Assembly (NCBI GenBank): GCA_017992335.1
Contig: JAGOOU010000001.1
Span: 1-28,399, forward strand
Reading direction: 5' to 3'
Length of the DNA stretch: 28,399 bases
DNA from: Candidatus Parcubacteria bacterium
GTDB lineage: Bacteria > Patescibacteriota > Minisyncoccia > Minisyncoccales > Minisyncoccaceae
Below the pieces are notes generated by a model, which saw only the letters and a program-made list of their open reading frames with translations, was not told the origin of the DNA and did no database searches. The position numbers and the translations under genes were made by a program. Positions 22,408-28,399 of this stretch are shown here, piece by piece. Every line of letters starts with the position of its first letter. The stretch's first letter is position 1.

Positions 22408-23896
22408 ACAACAATTAAAAGGTTTGGAGATTAGTCCTGAATTAGAAGAAACAGGAGAAGTGATTGAAGTTAAAGACAGTGTAGTAAAACTTTCTGGGTT
22501 AAAGAACGTAGAGAATTTTGAATTAATCGAATTTGAAGAAACAGGAATTTTAGGACTAGTTCTTAATTTAGAAGAATATGAAGTCGGAGCAGTGGTTTTA
22601 GGAGAGAGTAGAAGTATTAAAGAGGGAATGATTGCAAAAAGAACCAAAAAGGTTTTTTCTATTCCAGTTGGTAATTCTCTTTTAGGAAGAGTAATTGATC
22701 CATTGGGAAGACCACTTGACGGAAAAGGAGAAATAAAAGGAGAAGAATATTTACCTTTGGAAAGAAAGGGACCAGGAGTTATTGATAGAAGTCCAGTTTC
22801 AACCCCAATTCATACAGGAATTAAAATGGTTGATGCTTTAATTCCAATTGGAAGAGGACAAAGAGAATTGATTATTGGAGATAGAGGGTTAGGAAAAACA
22901 GCTGTTGCAATAGATGCAATAGTTAATCAGAAAAAAGAGAAGAATAGACCATATTGTATTTATGTTGCTTGTGGTCAAAAGAAAAGTAAAATTAAGAGAT
23001 TAATTAGTACATTAGAAAAGCAAGGAGCAATGGAGTATACAGTAGTTGTTTGTGCGGCAGCTGATGATCCATCTAGTTTTGTATATTTAGCTCCTTTTGC
23101 AGGAGCAACAGTGGGCGAATACTTTAGAGATAACAAAAAAGACGCCCTTGTTGTCTATGATGATTTAACCAAACAAGCTTGGGCATGGAGAGAGATTTCA
23201 TTAATTTTAAGACGTCCACCAGGTAGAGAAGCATATCCAGGAGATGTATTTTATTTGCATTCTCGTTTGCTTGAAAGAGCAGCCAAGCTTTCTCCTGAAA
23301 AAGGAGGAGGATCTTTGACTGCCCTTCCTATTATTGAAACACAAGCAGGAGATATTTCAGGATATATTCCTACGAACGTAATTTCTATTACTGATGGACA
23401 AATCTTTTTAAACTCAACAATGTTTAAAAAAGAACAAAGACCAGCTATTGATGTTGGAACATCTGTATCAAGAGTAGGTTCGGCAGCGCAACTTAAAGCA
23501 ATGAAAAAAGTTGCTGGTCGTTTAAAACTTGATTTAGCTCAATTTCAAGAACTAGAAAGGTTTTCTGAATTTACTGAAGAGTTAGACCCTCAAACAAAAA
23601 AAACAATTGAAAAAGGAAAAAGAATTAGAGAATTGTTAAGACAAGATGATTTAGTTCCAATGCCTTTTGAAAAAGAAGTTGTTGTTATCTTCGCAGGGGT
23701 CAATGGAGAATTAGAGGATATTCCTTTACAGAAAATAAAGGAATTTGAAAAAGAATTAATGCAGGAAATTGAAATTAATTACAAAGAAATATTAACTGAT
23801 ATTAAAGAAAAAGAAGATATTGCAGAAGAAACGCAAAAGAAATTATTAGAAGTAGTTAAAAAAGTCAAAGATAAATATGGATCTAAGGGAAATTAA
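22385..23896 (+). CDS. atpA: F-type ATP synthase subunit alpha
   Basis: A 503-residue noncatalytic nucleotide-binding subunit of the F1 head. It has the beta-barrel N-domain (GEVIEVKDSVVKLSGL) and the P-loop GDRGLGKT (165-172). Family blocks include LRRPPGREAYPGDVFYLHSR, GDISGYIPTNVISITDGQI and the arginine finger Arg363 in SVSRVGSAAQ. The P-loop differs from the near-universal GDRQTGKT: Gln becomes Gly and Thr becomes Leu. The end is rich in Lys/Glu helices. It overlaps delta by 23 nt and gamma by 20 nt. Confidence 0.98.
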   Translation: MDLIEQFKQQLKGLEISPELEETGEVIEVKDSVVKLSGLKNVENFELIEFEETGILGLVLNLEEYEVGAVVLGESRSIKEGMIAKRTKKVFSIPVGNSLLGRVIDPLGRPLDGKGEIKGEEYLPLERKGPGVIDRSPVSTPIHTGIKMVDALIPIGRGQRELIIGDRGLGKTAVAIDAIVNQKKEKNRPYCIYVACGQKKSKIKRLISTLEKQGAMEYTVVVCAAADDPSSFVYLAPFAGATVGEYFRDNKKDALVVYDDLTKQAWAWREISLILRRPPGREAYPGDVFYLHSRLLERAAKLSPEKGGGSLTALPIIETQAGDISGYIPTNVISITDGQIFLNSTMFKKEQRPAIDVGTSVSRVGSAAQLKAMKKVAGRLKLDLAQFQELERFSEFTEELDPQTKKTIEKGKRIRELLRQDDLVPMPFEKEVVVIFAGVNGELEDIPLQKIKEFEKELMQEIEINYKEILTDIKEKEDIAEETQKKLLEVVKKVKDKYGSKGN

Positions 23897-24749
23897 AGGA
23901 AAAATATCTTCAGTTAAGAATATTTCCGAGCTTACTTCTGCTTTGGAGACTTTTTCAGCCTTAAAGATGAGAAAAACTCAAAAGAGATTTTTAGATTCAA
24001 AACCTTTTGCGCAAGAGTTAGCAGGTATTTTTAAAAAATTAGAAAAAGTTTTAATAGAAGGAAAATCAGTATTTTTAGAAAAAAAAGAAGTTAAAAAAAT
24101 ATTGGTTTGTGTTGTTGCTTCTGATAGAGGTTTTTGTGGATCATTCAATAGTAATTTAATTAGATTTACCAATAAAGAACTTTCTGAAATTGAAAAACAA
24201 GGAGAAATAGAGATAATGCCTATTGGCAAGAAAGCGATTAATACTTATAAGAATAAAAAAGGTTCTAATTATAGTTTTTCAGGTGTTGGAGATTATTGGA
24301 AGTTTACTCAAACAAAAGAAATTGCAGAATTATTAATTAAATTATTTTTAGAAAACAGATATCAAAAAATATATTTATCCTATACTCATTTCTTTTCTTC
24401 TTTTATTCAGAAGCCAACATTAGTTCAATTGTTTCCTTTAGAAAAAGAAACATTCGATAATTTTATTAAAAAAGAAGATATCAAAGAAGAGGCAGATTAT
24501 TTATTAGAGCCTTCTTCTAGCGAAATTCTTAATGAAATAATTCCAGTATTTGTTCAATATTTGATTTATCAATTTATTCTTTCAGCCAACACTTCAGAGC
24601 ATTCAGCAAGAATGATGGCAATGAGAAATGCTTCAGACAATGCTAAGGGATTATTAGAATTTTTAAGATTAGACTATAACAAAGCAAGACAAGAACAAAT
24701 AACTTCAGAGGTTTGCGAGATATCGTCAACCAAAGAAGCAATGGAATAA
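23877..24749 (+). CDS. atpG: F-type ATP synthase subunit gamma
   Basis: A 290-residue central rotor shaft of normal length. The N-terminal coil helix reads MDLREIKGKISSVKNISELT with ALKMRKTQKRF, and the C-terminal helix carries SEHSARMMAMRNASDNAKG and ARQEQITSEVCEI, the strongly conserved end of the family. The globular part has VASDRGFCGSFN. The early signature ITKAMKMVA is altered to LTSALETFSA. It starts 20 nt inside atpA, and atpD follows after 18 nt. Confidence 0.96.
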   Translation: MDLREIKGKISSVKNISELTSALETFSALKMRKTQKRFLDSKPFAQELAGIFKKLEKVLIEGKSVFLEKKEVKKILVCVVASDRGFCGSFNSNLIRFTNKELSEIEKQGEIEIMPIGKKAINTYKNKKGSNYSFSGVGDYWKFTQTKEIAELLIKLFLENRYQKIYLSYTHFFSSFIQKPTLVQLFPLEKETFDNFIKKEDIKEEADYLLEPSSSEILNEIIPVFVQYLIYQFILSANTSEHSARMMAMRNASDNAKGLLEFLRLDYNKARQEQITSEVCEISSTKEAME

Positions 24750-24767
24750 TAATTAATATATTGTATT

Positions 24768-26123
24768 ATGGCAAAAATTACACAAATCATCGGACCAGTA
24801 GTCGACGTGGAATTCGAAGAAGGCAAAGTGCCACAACTTTTTAATGCATTAAAAGTTAAAGATAAAGGATTGGTTTTAGAAGTTGAACAAGAATTAGGAG
24901 AAGGAAAAGTTAGGTGTTTAGCAATGGGACAGACTGAAGGATTAAAAAGGGGAGATATTATTGAAGATACTGGAGCTCCCATTAAAGTTCCTGTTGGAAA
25001 AGGTTCTTTAGGTAGAATTTTAAATGTATTAGGGGAACCAATTGATGAAATGGGAGAAGTAAAAGCAGATTTAAAAGAATCAATCCACAATAAAGGACCG
25101 GAATTAAAAGAGCAAAGAGATGAAATAGAAATATTGGAAACAGGAATTAAGGCTATTGATTTATTGTGTCCCATGGCTAAAGGAGGAAAAGTAGGACTAT
25201 TTGGAGGAGCTGGCGTAGGGAAAACAGTTTTGATTCAAGAACTAATTACTAATATTGCCAAGGTCCATCAGGGTTATTCTGTTTTTGCTGGTATCGGAGA
25301 AAGATCAAGAGAAGGTAATGATATTTATCGTGATATGAGCGAATCAGGAACAATGAAAAACACTTGTCTTGTATTTGGTCAAATGAATGAAGCTCCTGGT
25401 GTAAGGTTTAGAGTTCCGTTTACTGCATTAACTATTGCTGAACATTTTAGAGACAAAGAGAACAAAGATGTTTTATTGTTTATGGATAACATCTTTCGTT
25501 TTGTTCTAGCTGGTTCTGAGGTATCAGCTTTATTAGGTAGGATTCCTTCTCAAACAGGATATCAGCCAACTCTTTCTTCAGAAGTAGGATTACTTCAAGA
25601 AAGAATTAGTTCTAATAAAAATGGATCTATTACTTCTGTTCAAGCTATTTATGTTCCAGCAGATGATTTAACTGACCCAGCTATTGTGGCAACTTTCTCT
25701 CACCTAGACTCTTCTTTGGTATTATCTCGTGCTATAGCGTCTCTTGGAATTTATCCAGCAGTTGATCCTTTGGAATCAAATTCATCTCTTTTAAATCCAA
25801 GAATTGTTGGTCAGAAACATTATGAAGTAGCAAGTAGTGTGAGAAAGATTTTACAGAGATATAAGGAATTGCAAGATATTATTGCTATTTTGGGAATAGA
25901 AGAATTAGCAGAAGAGGATAAAGTTATTGTTGGTCGTGCTAGAAAAATTCAAAAATATTTATCTCAACCGTTTTTTGTAGCCGAAATATTTAGTGGAATT
26001 CTTGGTAAATACGTTAAGGTTGAAGAAACTATTGAGGGTTTTGGAAAAATTGTTTCAGGAGAGCTAGATCATTTGAGTGAAGACGCTTTCTATATGAAAG
26101 GTAATATTAATGAAGTTGTATAA
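24768..26123 (+). CDS. atpD: F-type ATP synthase subunit beta (catalytic)
   Basis: A 451-residue catalytic subunit, slightly short of the usual 460-480. It has P-loop GGAGVGKT (146-153), the catalytic Glu178 and Arg179 in GIGERSREGNDIYRDM, FMDNIFRFVLAGSEVSALLGRIPS (split as FMDNIFRF and GSEVSALLGRIPS), YVPADDLTDPA, and the lever EELAEEDK in place of DELSEED. All active-site residues I can place are intact. The ATG is clear, with no Shine-Dalgarno sequence. It shares one base (TAATG) with atpC. Confidence 0.98.
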   Translation: MAKITQIIGPVVDVEFEEGKVPQLFNALKVKDKGLVLEVEQELGEGKVRCLAMGQTEGLKRGDIIEDTGAPIKVPVGKGSLGRILNVLGEPIDEMGEVKADLKESIHNKGPELKEQRDEIEILETGIKAIDLLCPMAKGGKVGLFGGAGVGKTVLIQELITNIAKVHQGYSVFAGIGERSREGNDIYRDMSESGTMKNTCLVFGQMNEAPGVRFRVPFTALTIAEHFRDKENKDVLLFMDNIFRFVLAGSEVSALLGRIPSQTGYQPTLSSEVGLLQERISSNKNGSITSVQAIYVPADDLTDPAIVATFSHLDSSLVLSRAIASLGIYPAVDPLESNSSLLNPRIVGQKHYEVASSVRKILQRYKELQDIIAILGIEELAEEDKVIVGRARKIQKYLSQPFFVAEIFSGILGKYVKVEETIEGFGKIVSGELDHLSEDAFYMKGNINEVV

Positions 26124-26368
26124 TGAAATTAGATATTTTAACACCAGAGAAAAAAGTGTTTGATGGAGAGGTAGAAACAATTAATGTTCCCACTCCTTTG
26201 GGGTTTATAACAGTGCTGCCACACCATACTTCTTTATTATCTGCTGTTACTAAGGGGAAAATAAAGATTAAAACTCCAAACGAAGAAAAAATCATTTACT
26301 CTTATGGAGGAGTAATAGAAGTTTTTAAAAACAAAGCAGTCTTGTTGTTAAGAAGATATGAAGAATAA
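26123..26368 (+). CDS. atpC: F-type ATP synthase subunit epsilon, beta-sandwich only
   Basis: An 81-residue epsilon subunit, against about 130-140 in most bacteria. The N-terminal beta-sandwich is recognisable: MKLDILTPEKKVFDGEVE, PTPLGFITVLPHHTSLLS and YSYGGVIEVFKNKAVLL. The C-terminal two-helix domain, which can insert into F1 and inhibit ATP hydrolysis, is absent, and the gene ends at RRYEE directly before a terminator. It is the last gene of the operon and overlaps atpD by one base. Confidence 0.93.
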   Translation: MKLDILTPEKKVFDGEVETINVPTPLGFITVLPHHTSLLSAVTKGKIKIKTPNEEKIIYSYGGVIEVFKNKAVLLLRRYEE

Positions 26369-26394
26369 AACAAGGGGTTGACCCCTTGTTTTTT
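26369..26394 (+). terminator. Intrinsic terminator of the ATP synthase operon
   Basis: AACAAGGGG (26369-26377) pairs perfectly with CCCCTTGTT (26382-26390) around TTGA, and the T tract continues to 26394. It begins directly after the atpC stop. Confidence 0.93.
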
Positions 26395-26435
26395 CTAAAT
26401 ACCATAATTTCATATAATAATAGCGTCGTTCTGTC

Positions 26436-26464
26436 TTGACTTATTCCCCTAAATTATATATAAT
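26436..26464 (+). promoter_or_regulatory. Promoter of the AAA+/DUF4143 ATPase gene
   Basis: TTGACT (26436-26441), a 17-nt spacer and a perfect TATAAT (26459-26464) make one of the best promoters in the window. The predicted start is near 26471, giving a leader of about 26 nt. It lies within the palindrome described separately. Confidence 0.75.
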
Positions 26465-26485
26465 TAGGGGAATAGAATCCCCTAA
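26442..26485 (+). promoter_or_regulatory. Operator-like palindrome with a third half-site over the ATPase promoter
   Basis: TATTCCCCTAA (26442-26452) is perfectly inverted at 26464-26474 across an 11-bp A/T centre. The TCCCCTAA half-site is repeated directly at 26478-26485. The left arm fills the promoter spacer and the right arm covers the -10 edge and start site, the position expected of a repressor operator. RNA pairing of the second and third copies (7 bp, 8-nt loop) is a possible alternative. Confidence 0.6.
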
Positions 26486-26496
26486 GTATATAAAAT

Positions 26497-27627
26497 ATGG
26501 ACAATCTAATACAAAGAACAATTCAAAAACAAATAGAAGATAAGCTTTTTAAAGGAAAAGCCATTATCTTATATGGTGCAAGGCAAACAGGGAAAACCAC
26601 TATTGTTAAGCAGATACAAAATAAACATTCCGATACTTCTGTTTATTATAATTTTGACGAGCCTGATATTCGCAAGGAATTTCAAGAAGTGACATCTGAT
26701 TATCTTAAAAAAATAATAGGAGATAAAAAGCTTGTTATTTTTGATGAAGCGCAAAGAGTAAAAAATATAGGGATTACTCTAAAGCTCATAGTAGATAATT
26801 TTAAGGACATTCAAGTAATTGCAACTGGTTCTTCTTCTTTTGACCTGGCGAGTCAAACAGCAGAACCTTTAACTGGAAGAAAATATGAATTTTATGTCTA
26901 TCCTTTTTCTTTGGAAGAATTAAATCCAGAAAAAGATAAGTTAAAAATAGATAGGCTTTTAGAAAATAGAATGATTTTTGGAATGTATCCTGAAGTAGCA
27001 CTAAAATCAAAAGAAGAACAAGAAGAAACCATTAAAAACATAGCTAAAAGTTACTTGTATAAAGATGTGCTTCAATATCAGAATATAAAGAACCCTGAAA
27101 TTTTAGAAAAACTACTCCAAGTTTTAGCTCTTCAGATAGGCAATGAAGTTTCATATAATGAAATTTCTAATGTGCTAGATATAGACAAGAAAACAGTGAG
27201 TAGCTATGTAGAAATATTAAAAAAAGCGTTTATTATTTTTGATTTAAAACCTTTTAGCAGAAACATAAGGAAGGAAATTAAAAAATTAAGAAAGATATAT
27301 TTTTTTGACCTAGGAATCAGAAACGCTTTGATTAATAATTTTAATTTACTAGACCTAAGAAGCGATAAAGGGCAGATGTGGGAGAATTTTGTAATAAGTG
27401 AGAGAGTTAAATTAAATAATAATCATAGAATAGATTGCAATACTTATTTTTGGAGAACACATGATAAAAAAGAAATTGACTATATTGAAGAAAAAGACGG
27501 AAGACTTTATGCTTTTGAAATAAAATGGAGCAAGGGTAAAATTAGTGGGGCAAGAGAATTTATTGATAAATACAAAGAGTCGGAATATCAGATGATCAAC
27601 AAAGACAACTACGGAGATTTTTATTAA
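26497..27627 (+). CDS. AAA+ ATPase with C-terminal DUF4143 domain
   Basis: A 376-residue protein of the widespread AAA_14/DUF4143 group, of unknown function. The ATPase part has Walker A GARQTGKT (27-34), Walker B LVIFDEAQ (79-86) and the sensor-like ATGSSSF (109-115). A winged-helix-like region follows at about 200-245 (EVSYNEISNVLDIDKKTVSSYVEIL, shown in part). The DUF4143 end has GQMWENFVISE. It also has a PD-(D/E)xK-like pattern, with Asp328 in KKEIDYI and Glu341-x-Lys343 in AFEIKW, as in restriction-type nuclease folds. Such genes are often multi-copy and mobile in small genomes. It is transcribed alone from a promoter covered by a palindrome, after the ATP synthase terminator. Confidence 0.88.
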   Translation: MDNLIQRTIQKQIEDKLFKGKAIILYGARQTGKTTIVKQIQNKHSDTSVYYNFDEPDIRKEFQEVTSDYLKKIIGDKKLVIFDEAQRVKNIGITLKLIVDNFKDIQVIATGSSSFDLASQTAEPLTGRKYEFYVYPFSLEELNPEKDKLKIDRLLENRMIFGMYPEVALKSKEEQEETIKNIAKSYLYKDVLQYQNIKNPEILEKLLQVLALQIGNEVSYNEISNVLDIDKKTVSSYVEILKKAFIIFDLKPFSRNIRKEIKKLRKIYFFDLGIRNALINNFNLLDLRSDKGQMWENFVISERVKLNNNHRIDCNTYFWRTHDKKEIDYIEEKDGRLYAFEIKWSKGKISGAREFIDKYKESEYQMINKDNYGDFY

Positions 27628-27642
27628 AATAAAAGAATTTTA

Positions 27643-27672
27643 TTGACACTACCCATCGGGGGGGAGTATAAT
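27643..27672 (+). promoter_or_regulatory. Promoter of the pilin-like gene with a G7 tract in the spacer
   Basis: TTGACA (27643-27648) and TATAAT (27667-27672) are both perfect, separated by 18 nt. The spacer holds CCCATC followed by seven G (27658-27664), striking in DNA this AT-rich. The predicted start lies about 25 nt before the ATG. Confidence 0.8.
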
Positions 27673-27704
27673 ATTAAGCATAAAAGAGAAATTAAAATAG
27701 ATTA

Positions 27705-28399
27705 ATGAAATATTTGAAACAATCTTTCACTCTAATCGAAATTCTTGTCGTGATTATTGTTGTTGGAATTCTTTCTTCATTCATTCTTATTGGAATGAGT
27801 TCCATATCCAAAGATAGCAGAGATGCTAAAAGAATAGCGGAAATGGAAAGAATAAGAAATGCAATCTGGTCAGGATCTAACATGGGAATCAATGGCTATC
27901 CAGTAACTCCAGACCAAGGTTCTGGTTCAAGAGCAACTTGCTGTCTAGGAACAGGGGATACTACTAATTGTTCTCAAGTGGAAGCAGTCATAGGAGGAAC
28001 AATACCTAAAGATCCCTCATACACAGGAGTAAACAAAGAATGGTGTTATTCCTACAAATCAGATGGCTCTACTTTTGACCTATATGCCAAGTTAGAAGGA
28101 AAAGGAGCTATTTCTTTTTCAGAAACTAAAACAGCTTCAGTTAAAGAAACAGAAGACTGCGGTACAGGCTGGATTAACACTGGATTAGGATTCTGTGTTA
28201 TGCAGTATGAAGCAAAGATAACAGGAGATGATAATGGAAACCAAGCATACAACTCAGCTTTTGTTCCTGAAAGCAGGTCAACTGGAACTCCTTGGGTTAA
28301 TATCTCTCAAATTAATGCAATTGCAGAATGCAAATCAATCGGAGCTCATCTTATCAGTAATGCTGAATGGATGGCTTTAGCCAGAGATATTGAATCAGT
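27705..28399 (+). CDS. Type IV pilin-like protein with FGE/sulfatase-modifying-factor-like C-terminal region, partial
   Basis: The first 231 codons are present and the gene runs off the right edge. MKYLKQS is a short basic leader followed by the prepilin signature FTLIEILVVI with Glu at +5 and a long hydrophobic helix (8-30), so the protein should be processed by a prepilin peptidase. The residue before the cut is Ser rather than the usual Gly. A pseudopilin-like body with Cys pairs (CC at 79-80, C89, C114) follows. From about 150 the sequence changes to a region like FGE/SUMF-type domains: GFCVMQYEAK (162-171), TPWVNIS and IGAHLISNAEWMALARDIE (212-230). It may be a surface adhesin or minor pilin served by the PilB of this window. 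Confidence 0.8.
   Translation, partial: MKYLKQSFTLIEILVVIIVVGILSSFILIGMSSISKDSRDAKRIAEMERIRNAIWSGSNMGINGYPVTPDQGSGSRATCCLGTGDTTNCSQVEAVIGGTIPKDPSYTGVNKEWCYSYKSDGSTFDLYAKLEGKGAISFSETKTASVKETEDCGTGWINTGLGFCVMQYEAKITGDDNGNQAYNSAFVPESRSTGTPWVNISQINAIAECKSIGAHLISNAEWMALARDIES

Noticed and set aside
27692..28252. Leftward reading frames across the right end
   Set aside because: They run opposite to the pilin-like gene, which has a good promoter, a pilin signal and domain similarity.
1..28399. TGA recoded to glycine
   Set aside because: TGA ends several genes at sensible places (the lamin tail gene, yebC, ruvA), and glycines are encoded normally.
1..28399. CRISPR array, insertion sequence, prophage or tRNA genes
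   Set aside because: No spaced direct repeats, transposase, phage genes or cloverleaf-like sequences were seen; all gaps are under 300 bp and are accounted for.

Overview
The window is an AT-rich bacterial chromosome segment, densely packed and with short or negative gene spacing. It carries the replication origin neighbourhood of what is most likely a member of the Candidate Phyla Radiation (Patescibacteria), probably Parcubacteria-like. The reasons are: very compact genes; a small L34 and a standalone lamin-tail-domain envelope protein beside the Ruv genes; a degenerate DHH-family protein next to a short PilB; MurE-like and ATP synthase subunits trimmed to core domains; and a pilin-like protein fused to the sulfatase-modifying-factor-like C-terminal region often met in that lineage. 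TGA is used as an ordinary stop (the lamin-tail gene, yebC, ruvA and others), so the Gly-recoded TGA of Gracilibacteria/Absconditabacteria is not in use. The taxonomic placement is inference from gene content.

Layout: 1-1394 is the leftward cluster rpmH-rnpA-yidC-khpB (khpB runs off the left edge). dnaA and dnaN run rightward from 1582 to 4310, and the gap between them holds two perfect DnaA boxes followed by 58 bp of pure A/T, so oriC is placed there. Next come a leftward class A penicillin-binding protein, rightward tyrS, and a leftward ruvB-lamin tail protein-yebC-ruvC cluster. At 10.25-10.46 kb lies a non-coding stretch with a promoter, a long stem and an intrinsic terminator, read as an independent small RNA gene. 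It is followed by leftward DHH-like and pilB genes.

From 12.9 kb almost everything runs rightward. First come tsaE, a standalone 5' nuclease, a soluble PAS histidine kinase, a one-domain response regulator, mutM and holA. Leftward rpsT interrupts; then ruvA with a MurE-like ligase, and two unrecognised small proteins. A complete F-type ATP synthase operon follows (a, a small AtpI/AtpZ-like protein, c, b, delta, alpha, gamma, beta, epsilon), bounded on both sides by strong terminators. The right end has an AAA+/DUF4143 ATPase behind an operator-like palindrome, and a partial pilin-type gene behind a promoter with a G7 tract.

Themes: replication (dnaA, dnaN, holA), recombination and repair (ruvA, ruvB, ruvC, mutM, 5' nuclease), envelope and pili (YidC, PBP, Mur ligase, PilB, pilin) and energy. 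Many operon heads have a -10 box only 6-8 nt before the start codon, and Shine-Dalgarno sequences are mostly absent, suggesting widespread leaderless mRNAs. Nothing here is clearly a new multi-gene system. The best candidates for new biology are the small RNA, the G-tract pilin promoter, the palindrome over the ATPase promoter and the degenerate DHH protein.
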